Part shown: positions 1-5,984 of the stretch, in pieces | Numbering within the stretch: the first letter of the stretch is position 1 | Layout of the letters: the number at the start of each line of letters is the position of its first letter | Assembly: GCA_947074165.1 (NCBI GenBank) | Contig: CAMTOT010000101.1 | Coordinates: 1-9,463 of the forward strand | Direction of reading: 5' to 3' | Length of the DNA: 9,463 nt | Source of the DNA: an uncultured Bacteroidales bacterium | Lineage (GTDB): Bacteria; Bacteroidota; Bacteroidia; Bacteroidales; JAUNSR01 | Translations under genes and position numbers: made by a program | Notes under the pieces: generated by a model | The model's database searches: none | What the model saw: only the letters and a program-made list of their open reading frames with translations | Told to the model about the DNA's origin: nothing

Positions 1-769
1 GAGCATCTTCAATATCCATAATCTGATAACAAATATCGTCGGCCGCTTCAACAAGGAAAACGAGCGGATGGCGCGCGTATATCTCATTGTCAGGATCTTT
101 TTTTATTATGCCAAGATCGGTGGAGATGGTGCGAAATGCTTCGTTTTCAGATTTGAAGAATCCGAATTTCTGCTTGTTGCCCGCATGGGTTGAGGCAAAC
201 GGATATTTTACGATAGATGCAAGAGTAGAGTAGGTGAGCGCGAAACCGCCGGCGCGTCTGCCGTTGAATTGATGCGTAAGAAGTCTGAATGCGTTGGCAT
301 TTCCTTCAAAATGGATAATGTCATTCCACTCCTGTTTAGACATATATTCTTCAAGGAATACTCCTTTGCCTTCCGAAAAATATGTAGCTATGGCTTTCTC
401 GCCCGAATGACCAAACGGAGGATTTCCCAGATCGTGGGCCAGACAAGCTGCCGCTACGATAGCGCCAATCTCGTGAAGTTTTGGCAGCCACGGTTCGTCT
501 TTGTATTTGTCGTTGAGAGAGTTTGCCACGCTATTGCCCAATGAGCGGCCTACGCATGCTACTTCAAGACTGTGAGTCAGTCGGTTGTGTACGAATACGC
601 TTCCGGGAAGAGGAAACACCTGAGTTTTGTTTTGTAGTCGGCGGAATGGTGCCGAAAAGATCAGACGGTCGTAGTCACGTTGAAAATCGGTGCGCGAGTG
701 CTGTCTGTTATCGTGATACTTCTCCTGACCGTAACGCTTGGTAGTAAGAAGCTTATCCCAGTTCATCAT
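1..769 (-). CDS. dgt: Deoxyguanosinetriphosphate triphosphohydrolase (dGTPase), N-terminal part, 3' end outside window
   Basis: This cytosolic HD-superfamily enzyme hydrolyses dGTP (often other dNTPs in this family) to the deoxynucleoside and triphosphate, and so adjusts dNTP pools. The reverse strand translates without a stop for 256 residues to the window edge. Visible family signatures are RLIFSAPFRRLQNKTQVFPL (35-54), RLTHSLEV with His66, the HD motif AHDLGNPPFGHSGE with His112-Asp113, HFEGNANAFR (153-162) and AADD (242-245). The metal-binding H...HD...D set is therefore complete. Family members are about 450-500 residues, so roughly half is missing to the left. The start is the Met-Met pair at 769 and 766; the reading MNWDKLL from 766 is equally plausible. 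It is transcribed divergently from the dUTPase gene, which suggests shared control of nucleotide-pool enzymes (inference). Identification rests on motifs and is secure; substrate preference is not. Confidence 0.95.
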   Translation of the reverse strand, partial: MMNWDKLLTTKRYGQEKYHDNRQHSRTDFQRDYDRLIFSAPFRRLQNKTQVFPLPGSVFVHNRLTHSLEVACVGRSLGNSVANSLNDKYKDEPWLPKLHEIGAIVAAACLAHDLGNPPFGHSGEKAIATYFSEGKGVFLEEYMSKQEWNDIIHFEGNANAFRLLTHQFNGRRAGGFALTYSTLASIVKYPFASTHAGNKQKFGFFKSENEAFRTISTDLGIIKKDPDNEIYARHPLVFLVEAADDICYQIMDIEDA

Positions 770-799
770 AAAAAATATTAATTATATTTTCACTACCCG

Positions 800-807
800 C
801 AAATGTA
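800..807 (-). promoter_or_regulatory. Candidate -7 promoter element for dgt (TACATTTG)
   Basis: Read on the minus strand the sequence is TACATTTG, a full match to the Bacteroidota sigma-ABfr -7 consensus TAnnTTTG. It lies about 30 bp upstream of the dgt start, giving a short leader. No convincing TTTG -33 element is seen about 20 bp upstream, which lowers confidence. Confidence 0.5.
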
Positions 808-815
808 GCTAAAAA

Positions 816-830
816 GCATAATATATATGC
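816..830. repeat. Short inverted repeat (GCATA-N5-TATGC)
   Basis: GCATA and TATGC flank an ATATA core between the two candidate promoters. The half-sites are 5 bp and the spacer is AT-only. It could be an operator for a dimeric regulator, or simple AT-rich chance. A partial copy of the right half, CATATGC, appears near 876-882. Confidence 0.3.
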
Positions 831-836
831 TTTATT

Positions 837-850
837 CCGCAAAGATGCGG
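837..850. repeat. Short GC-rich inverted repeat (CCGCA-AAGA-TGCGG)
   Basis: A perfect 5-bp stem with a 4-nt loop lies just upstream of the candidate dut -7 element, where a -33 box or a regulator would sit. It is too short and wrongly placed for a terminator of either flanking gene, since both are transcribed away from it. A role as an operator is inference. Confidence 0.3.
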
Positions 851-859
851 TTATTTTCA

Positions 860-867
860 TATATTTG
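860..867 (+). promoter_or_regulatory. Candidate -7 promoter element for dut and downstream genes (TATATTTG)
   Basis: TATATTTG fully matches the Bacteroidota -7 consensus TAnnTTTG and sits about 45 bp before the dut start codon, so the leader would be about 40 nt. A clear TTTG -33 box at the usual spacing is absent. It is the only good promoter-like element I see ahead of the plus-strand genes, so it may serve a long transcript. Confidence 0.5.
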
Positions 868-912
868 TGATTATTCATATGCTTAGGCAATTAAAAAGAA
901 AATCATATAATT

Positions 913-1344
913 ATGCAGGTTCAGATAGTAAATAAATCAAAACACGAGATACCGGCTTACGCGACACATCTATCTGCCGGGATGGATATCAGAGCAAATA
1001 TTGAGCAACCGATTGAGATTCGTCCTCTTCAAAGAGTACTTGTTCCGACCGGTATTTTTATTGCTCTTCCCGAAGGGTATGAAGCGCAGATCCGTCCAAG
1101 AAGCGGGTTGGCTGCCAAACACGGTATCACGGTGCTTAACACTCCGGGTACAATCGATGCGGATTACCGCGGAGAGATAAAAGTGATACTTGTAAATCTT
1201 TCAGACGAACCGTTTGTTATTAATGACGGGGAAAGAATCTGTCAGATGGTAGTGGCGGCACACGCTAAGGTAGAGTGGACTCCGGTTGAGACTCTTGATG
1301 AGACAGCTCGCGGAGCGGGTGGATTTGGACATACAGGAAAATAA
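913..1344 (+). CDS. dut: dUTP diphosphatase (dUTPase)
   Basis: The enzyme converts dUTP to dUMP and pyrophosphate, keeping uracil out of DNA and supplying dUMP for thymidylate synthesis. At 143 residues it has the normal length for the trimeric family, and all five motifs are present in order: AGMDI (22-26), RPRSGLA (61-67), the substrate and catalytic segment NTPGTIDADYRGEIKV (76-91, with the catalytic Asp expected at 82 and the uracil-stacking Tyr at 85), GERICQMV (106-113) and the C-terminal phosphate-binding RGAGGFGHTGK (133-143). The last motif has His where many homologues have Ser (GFGSTG), a variation I believe is normal in Bacteroidota. The start ATG follows a leader with no Shine-Dalgarno. 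The stop lies 11 bp before the TPR lipoprotein gene, so dut is the likely first gene of an operon. Confidence 0.97.
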   Translation: MQVQIVNKSKHEIPAYATHLSAGMDIRANIEQPIEIRPLQRVLVPTGIFIALPEGYEAQIRPRSGLAAKHGITVLNTPGTIDADYRGEIKVILVNLSDEPFVINDGERICQMVVAAHAKVEWTPVETLDETARGAGGFGHTGK

Positions 1345-1355
1345 AACAGCGTCTT

Positions 1356-3074
1356 ATGAAATGGATTAAGATCATTGGTGCAGGCATTTTGCTTTGCGGA
1401 TGCGTGACTACGCAAAACAGCATGGTAAAGCAATATGAACAGGATGCCGTAAAAAGAAAAGGTGAGTATTTTTATCTGGAGGCGCAGCGTCAGAAGCTTC
1501 TTTCTAACGAAACGGCTGCTTTCGATCTTATAAAAAAGGCGGTGGAGGTTGATTCTACAAATGCCGCGGCTTATTTCGAGCTTGCTAATTATTATCTCGC
1601 TTTAGGTAGACCTGAAGTATCTATCACGGTGCTTGAGAAAGCGCGCGGATATGATAAGAATAACTACTGGTACTCAATGATGCTTGCCAATCTGTATCAG
1701 CGTACCCAAAAGAGTGATAAAGCGATAGAGATACTTGAATATCTGGCTTCCGTTCATCCGTCTACTCCTGAGATATATTATGCCATATCAGAATCGTACG
1801 CTATGGACAACCGTCTTGAAGACGCGATAAAGGCTCTTAATAAAACAGAAGAGAAGGCAGGTATGGTGGAGACGCTCTCTCGCCAGAAGTATAATCTTTA
1901 TATGGCTATGGGAGATACGCTTAAGGCGTTTAATGAGATTGAACTGCTTGTCGGCGTGCATCCTAATAATATGCAGTACCGACTTTTGCTCGGAGCTTTA
2001 TACACTGAGCAGAAGATGTTTGATAAGGCAAAACAGGCTTTTGACGACGCGGCGCTTATTGATCCTAATAACGCTTATCTTATACTATCATATTCGGATT
2101 ATTATAACCGTACGGGCGATGCAGTCGCTTCAGAGAAGCTTCTTAAGGAGGCGCTTGTCAATGAGGAGCTTGATGTGAAGGCTAAGGTGCAGCTGCTGAC
2201 CGACTATCTGCAGCGTCTTGTCATAAAGAAGGAGCCGCTTAATGATACTCAGGCTCTTTTTGAGGTTATCATTAATCAGCACCCGCAAGACAGCAGCGTG
2301 CGCACGCTTTACGCCGAGGTGCTTGGTCGTCTTGATAAAAAGAAGGAGGCTATAGAGCAGCTTGAATACGCGGTTGCGACTAATCCGAATGAGGAAAATA
2401 ACTGGAAAACGCTCGCCCTTTATTATGCGTCGGATTCTAATTGGGATAAACTGCTTGAGGTGGCTAAAAAGGCTAATGAGTATTTCCCGGCTTCTTACCC
2501 GCTTTACCTTTATCAGGGTATAGCTTATCAGAATAAGAACGATAATGAGTCGGCACGCGATATTTATATGGAAGCGATAGAGAAGGTGGACCAGAAGGAT
2601 GTAGCTACAATATCTACTCTTTACGGTCAGATCGGCGATATATGGTATCAGCTAAAGGATTTAGATAAGACCTATGAGGCTTATGATAAGGCGCTCGACT
2701 ATAATAAAAATAATATTGTAGTGCTTAATAACTACGCGTACTTCCTTTCTCTTGATAAAAAGGATCTTGACAAGGCAGAGCGTATGGCATCTACGGCTAT
2801 GAATCTTGAGCCTAATAACCCTACATATATTGACACATACGCATGGGTATTGTTTCAGCAGGGCAGCTATAATCTGGCTAAGTTTTATCTTGAAAGCGCT
2901 ATGCAAAAGGGAGGCGACAAGGACGCGGATATACTGGAGCATTACGGCGACGTGATGTTTATGCAGGGTGATAAAGAAAAAGCGCTTGACTACTGGAAAC
3001 AAGCTTTGGAGAAAGGCTCTGAGAGTGAAACGCTGAAAATGAAGATCGAACATAAAAGTTACATTACGAAATGA
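1356..3074 (+). CDS. TPR-repeat lipoprotein
   Basis: This 572-residue protein starts with a lipoprotein signal peptide: charged MKWIK, a hydrophobic stretch, and lipobox Leu13-Cys14-Gly15-Cys16, so Cys16 would be lipidated. Nearly all the rest is tetratricopeptide repeats, helix pairs about 34 residues long with typical W/L/G/Y/A/P spacing. Clear units lie near 71-104, 105-137, 205-239, 311-345, 425-452, 490-524 and 525-558, several ending in the repeat-closing P-N-N or D-P-N-N (for example 235-239 and 486-488). TPR solenoids are protein-binding scaffolds, so a periplasm-facing membrane-anchored adaptor is likely. The partner is unknown. The stop codon overlaps the next start (ATGA at 3071-3074), implying translational coupling to the DUF4292 protein and a shared envelope function. 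Confidence 0.9.
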   Translation: MKWIKIIGAGILLCGCVTTQNSMVKQYEQDAVKRKGEYFYLEAQRQKLLSNETAAFDLIKKAVEVDSTNAAAYFELANYYLALGRPEVSITVLEKARGYDKNNYWYSMMLANLYQRTQKSDKAIEILEYLASVHPSTPEIYYAISESYAMDNRLEDAIKALNKTEEKAGMVETLSRQKYNLYMAMGDTLKAFNEIELLVGVHPNNMQYRLLLGALYTEQKMFDKAKQAFDDAALIDPNNAYLILSYSDYYNRTGDAVASEKLLKEALVNEELDVKAKVQLLTDYLQRLVIKKEPLNDTQALFEVIINQHPQDSSVRTLYAEVLGRLDKKKEAIEQLEYAVATNPNEENNWKTLALYYASDSNWDKLLEVAKKANEYFPASYPLYLYQGIAYQNKNDNESARDIYMEAIEKVDQKDVATISTLYGQIGDIWYQLKDLDKTYEAYDKALDYNKNNIVVLNNYAYFLSLDKKDLDKAERMASTAMNLEPNNPTYIDTYAWVLFQQGSYNLAKFYLESAMQKGGDKDADILEHYGDVMFMQGDKEKALDYWKQALEKGSESETLKMKIEHKSYITK

Positions 3075-3898
3075 GAAAAATATTATATCTGATGATGTCT
3101 GTGGTTGTTTTACTACAGCTTGCTTCATGTAAGACGAAAAGCGAAACCGGAGCTATGAGCGTTTCATCAAAGGATGAAAAGGTGAGATTTGAGAATATGC
3201 TTGCCAACACTCTTAGTTATGATACTTATCAGTCGAAGGCAAATATTACTTTCAAATCGGGTAGTTCAAAGTCGATGTCAGTTTCTTCTACCTTTAAGCT
3301 TATAAAAGATAAGGAGCTGCAAATCTCCGTTACTCCGCTTCTTGGCATTGAGGTGTACAGACTTGTGCTTACACAAGACAGTATATACCTTTTTGACCGA
3401 ATGGGTTCGAGATATGTGGCTGAGTCTTATTCTAAATATAAAAGTTATCTGCCTGTTGATTTAGGTTTTGAGACTATTCAGGCTTTATTTATGAATGAGA
3501 TGTTTATACCCGGACAGAATGAAGTGACTAAAGATGATTTTAAACAGTTTAACTGGAAGACTCAGGTTGATAATAAGATGGTAGGGGTATACAAAAAAGA
3601 TAAGGTGTTTAATCTTAGCTTTATGGCTTCTGCCGAAAACAGACTTGAAAAAACAATATCGTCGTCGAAGGGCGACAAACATAAGATGATGTGGGTGTAT
3701 TCGGTATTTGAAGATCTTAATCACGCGTCTTTCCCGAGAGTTTCCAATGTGGAGGTTTTATCGGGTAATAAAAAGTATGACGTTAGTATCTCTCATTCAC
3801 GCATTAGTGTAAATTCTGATGTGGCAATAGATAAAAGGGTGCCGAAGTCATATAAAAAGATAGATCTTCTTGAACTGATAATAACATTATTAAAATAA
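3071..3898 (+). CDS. DUF4292 family lipoprotein, LolB-like
   Basis: A 275-residue protein with a lipoprotein signal: MRK, hydrophobic core, and lipobox Leu17-Ala18-Ser19-Cys20. The body is rich in alternating beta-strand pattern. The segment at about 84-149 parallels the core of Escherichia coli LolB: a strand ending in a TPLLG turn (88-92; LolB has NPLG), then strands with YRLVLTQDSIYLFD, then G-S-R-Y (112-115; LolB has GQRY), then a helical part with a short loop and an IPG-type turn (147-148). LolB receives lipoproteins from LolA and inserts them in the outer membrane. That role here is inference from fold-level similarity by eye and from being itself a lipoprotein. The family label DUF4292 is from recognition of this Bacteroidales gene order. 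It overlaps the TPR gene by 4 bp and ends 15 bp before the EnvC-like gene. Confidence 0.8.
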   Translation: MRKILYLMMSVVVLLQLASCKTKSETGAMSVSSKDEKVRFENMLANTLSYDTYQSKANITFKSGSSKSMSVSSTFKLIKDKELQISVTPLLGIEVYRLVLTQDSIYLFDRMGSRYVAESYSKYKSYLPVDLGFETIQALFMNEMFIPGQNEVTKDDFKQFNWKTQVDNKMVGVYKKDKVFNLSFMASAENRLEKTISSSKGDKHKMMWVYSVFEDLNHASFPRVSNVEVLSGNKKYDVSISHSRISVNSDVAIDKRVPKSYKKIDLLELIITLLK

Positions 3899-3913
3899 TG
3901 ACCGCTTAATTTA

Positions 3914-5140
3914 ATGAAGAGATTCGCTTATTTTATAATTGCTTGTTTATTACCTTGTTTAATTTTCGCGCAAAGCTCAAAGCGTAAGAGTGAACTTGAA
4001 CGTCAGCGTAAAGAGACGCAGGCTCTGATACAGGAGACTACGCGTATGCTTTCGTCGGCGAAAGAGAGCGCCGCGGCTTCACTCAACAGAATGACTCTGC
4101 TTACACAGGAGATAAATTCCCGTCGCAGACTTATATCTATGCTAAATCAGGAAGTTGATATTATATCGGCGGATCAGAGCCGTATATTGAAGGAGATTTC
4201 CGTACTTGAAGGTGATCTGTCTATTAAAAAAGAGAAATATGCTCAGGCCGTGAGGAGTTATCATAAAAGGAACTCGGGGCTTGATGAGATTGTTTATATC
4301 CTTTCCGCTGACAATTTCGAACAGTCGTATCGTCGTCTGAGATATCTTCAGGAGTATGCAAACTGGAGAAAAACCCAGGCTGAAAAGATCGTTGTGAAAC
4401 GTACTGAACTACAGTCGAAAAAGGAGGAACTTGACAGGGCTAAGAAGGAAAAAGAATCACTGCTTACCACTCGAAAGAATGAGGCCGGTAATCTGAGAAA
4501 GAAAGAATCTGAGCAGAAAACTCTTGCCGATCAATTTAAGAAAAAGGAGCGCTCGCTTCAGGCTGAGCTGAAAAAACAACAGGCTAACGCCCGTAAGCTT
4601 GATCAACAAATACAAAAGATTATTGAGGAAGAGGCTCGTAAGATAGCTGAGGCTCAAAAGAAAAACGCCGGTAAACCTAAAACTGAGGAGATGAAAGCTC
4701 AGGAGAAGGTTGATAATGAATTAACGGGCGGTTTTGAAAAGAATAAAGGAAAACTACCGGTTCCGGTTACCGGCTCTTATCTTATTGTAGGTAAGTTTGG
4801 TAAGCAAAGCCATCCGCAGATAAAAAGTCTTGAGATAGAGAATCTCGGAATAGATATTCAGACTAAGCAGGGTGTTGACGCGAGATGTGTTTATGACGGT
4901 GAAGTGACTGCTATAGTAAGAAATCCCGGAGAACCTCCGTTTGTCATTATTCGCCACGGTAACTATCTGACAGTTTATAATAATCTGAGTGAAATATACG
5001 TTAAGAAAGGAGAGAAGGTAAAAACCCGTCAGTCAATAGGTAAGATATTTACCGATCCGGCTACCGGAGCTACTAAAATGAAATTTCTTGTTTATAAAGG
5101 TTCGGTGAAGCAGAATCCCGAACACTGGATAGCGAAATAA
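3914..5140 (+). CDS. envC: EnvC-like murein hydrolase activator with degenerate LytM/M23 domain
   Basis: This is a periplasmic coiled-coil protein of 408 residues, with a Sec signal peptide ending near Ala19-Gln20, a long charged coiled coil (about 22-250, broken near 115-150), a low-complexity linker, and a C-terminal M23/LytM fold (about 285-405). EnvC proteins bind and activate cell-wall amidases during septum splitting and do not cut peptidoglycan themselves. The sequence agrees. In the first metal motif HxGID the His is Asn310 (NLGID, Asp314 kept), the H-L-S histidine is Asn357 (NNLS), and the HxH pair is Lys388-Met-Lys390. Three of four required positions cannot bind zinc or act in catalysis. 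The fold's glycine and TG turns (GATK near 385) are retained. It lies between the LolB-like gene and, 11 bp on, the sugar genes. Confidence 0.9.
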   Translation: MKRFAYFIIACLLPCLIFAQSSKRKSELERQRKETQALIQETTRMLSSAKESAAASLNRMTLLTQEINSRRRLISMLNQEVDIISADQSRILKEISVLEGDLSIKKEKYAQAVRSYHKRNSGLDEIVYILSADNFEQSYRRLRYLQEYANWRKTQAEKIVVKRTELQSKKEELDRAKKEKESLLTTRKNEAGNLRKKESEQKTLADQFKKKERSLQAELKKQQANARKLDQQIQKIIEEEARKIAEAQKKNAGKPKTEEMKAQEKVDNELTGGFEKNKGKLPVPVTGSYLIVGKFGKQSHPQIKSLEIENLGIDIQTKQGVDARCVYDGEVTAIVRNPGEPPFVIIRHGNYLTVYNNLSEIYVKKGEKVKTRQSIGKIFTDPATGATKMKFLVYKGSVKQNPEHWIAK

Positions 5141-5151
5141 CTCTAATTACG

Positions 5152-5550
5152 ATGAAACATAAAATTATTCAACTGCCTAAGGTGATAGATGAAAGGGGGA
5201 ATCTCTCTTTTATAGAAAGCGCCAATCATATACCTTTTAAGATAGCGAGGGTATATTGGATATATGACGTGCCGGGCGGTGAGATAAGAGGCAGTCATGC
5301 GTTTAAAGATCAGGAGGAGTTTATTATCGCCCTTTCGGGAAGTTTTGATGTAGTGCTTCATGACGGACAAGAGGAGCATAAGATATCACTTAACAGGTCT
5401 TACTATGGTGTATTCGTGCCTAAAATGACCTGGCGCCGTCTTGAAAATTTCTCAACAAACTCTCTGTGTCTTGTGATTAGTTCTACAGATTATAATGAAG
5501 ATGATTATATATGGGAGTTTGACTGGTTTATTAATGAAAAACAAAAATGA
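5152..5550 (+). CDS. FdtA/QdtA-family (WxcM-like) cupin sugar 3,4-ketoisomerase, copy 1, with altered active site
   Basis: The single-domain cupin of 132 residues matches the family that converts dTDP-4-keto-6-deoxyglucose into a 3-keto-6-deoxyhexose, the step before 3-amination. Family landmarks are all present: DERGNL (13-18), IPFKIARVYWIYD (27-39), RGSHAFK (46-52), SGSF (62-65), YYG (84-86), W94 and DDYI (117-120). Numbering coincides with FdtA as I recall it. Arg15 matches the FdtA Arg, His49 is kept, but the second active-site His (51 in FdtA) is Phe51, and Arg95 matches QdtA rather than the His of FdtA. The activity is therefore uncertain; HAFK-type members may form their own Bacteroidota subgroup. 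The gene starts 11 bp after envC and its stop overlaps the next start by 4 bp. It aligns without gaps to copy 2 at roughly 40% identity by eye. Confidence 0.85.
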   Translation: MKHKIIQLPKVIDERGNLSFIESANHIPFKIARVYWIYDVPGGEIRGSHAFKDQEEFIIALSGSFDVVLHDGQEEHKISLNRSYYGVFVPKMTWRRLENFSTNSLCLVISSTDYNEDDYIWEFDWFINEKQK

Positions 5551-5984
5551 ACGGAGATAAGATGAGTAAATTCCCATCCATATATGACTGTTCGGTGATC
5601 GAGCTGCCCCGTATCCATGACCGCGCGGGCAATCTGACTCCTGTACACAACAATGTAAATGTCCCTTTCAATATAGAAAGGGTATTTTATATATTCGATA
5701 TTCCGGGCGGCGCCGGCCGCGGATCTCACGCTCATAAGGAGTGCCATCAGTTTCTTATAGCGGCAAGCGGAAGTTTTGAGGTGGAGATAAGTGACGGTGT
5801 AAATAAGCGCACCGTAACTCTAAACCGACCCTACTACGGACTTCACGTACCGCCGGGTATATGGGCAACTGAAAAAGGGTTTTCGTCAGGGGCTATATGT
5901 CTTGTACTCGCTTCGCACCCTTACGATAAAGATGATTATATTAATGAATATAGTGAATTTAAAGAGTATCGTGAATGCAGGTAA
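5547..5984 (+). CDS. FdtA/QdtA-family (WxcM-like) cupin sugar 3,4-ketoisomerase, copy 2
   Basis: Second tandem cupin, 145 residues from the ATG overlapping the previous stop (ATGA). An alternative start at 5562 (MSKFPSI) has GGAG a few bases upstream and would give 140 residues; both fit the family. The expected reaction is 3,4-ketoisomerisation of dTDP-4-keto-6-deoxyglucose. It keeps the complete histidine pair in RGSHAHK (His61, His63), plus PFNIERVFYIFD (40-51), SGSF (74-77), YYG (96-98) and DDYI (129-132). The two positions linked to product stereochemistry in FdtA/QdtA are unusual: Ala27 in DRAGNL where FdtA has Arg and QdtA has Tyr, and Ala107 after Trp106 where they have His or Arg. 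Its product therefore cannot be predicted. The last 10 bases overlap the acyltransferase gene, so the three genes look translationally coupled. Confidence 0.87.
   Translation: MNGDKMSKFPSIYDCSVIELPRIHDRAGNLTPVHNNVNVPFNIERVFYIFDIPGGAGRGSHAHKECHQFLIAASGSFEVEISDGVNKRTVTLNRPYYGLHVPPGIWATEKGFSSGAICLVLASHPYDKDDYINEYSEFKEYRECR

Larger units (their letters stand above)
770..912. promoter_or_regulatory. Divergent intergenic regulatory region between dgt and dut
   Basis: This is the only gap longer than about 40 bp in the window. It is AT-rich and holds one Bacteroidota-type -7 element per strand, plus two short inverted repeats between them. No open reading frame of note or RNA gene is apparent. It probably drives dgt leftward and the long plus-strand gene run rightward. 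Confidence 0.7.

Noticed and set aside
269..744. Two overlapping plus-strand open frames
   Set aside because: Both are antisense to dgt, whose minus-strand reading contains the full HD signature. Their translations show no family pattern.
2661..3128. 155-residue open frame on the minus strand
   Set aside because: It lies antisense to the TPR and DUF4292 genes, which have clear family features. The translation is a hydrophobic, Arg/His-rich sequence typical of antisense shadow frames.
5152..5550. Copy 1 ketoisomerase as a decaying pseudogene
   Set aside because: The frame is intact at normal length, all structural motifs are kept, and it is translationally coupled to copy 2, so selection appears to maintain it despite Phe51.
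5663..5682. Perfect 7-bp inverted repeat CCCTTTC-N6-GAAAGGG followed by a T-rich run, terminator-like
   Set aside because: It lies inside copy 2 of the ketoisomerase and encodes the conserved PFNIERV segment, which the paralogue also has with different codons. The downstream run is not a clean T tract. Most likely a coding coincidence.
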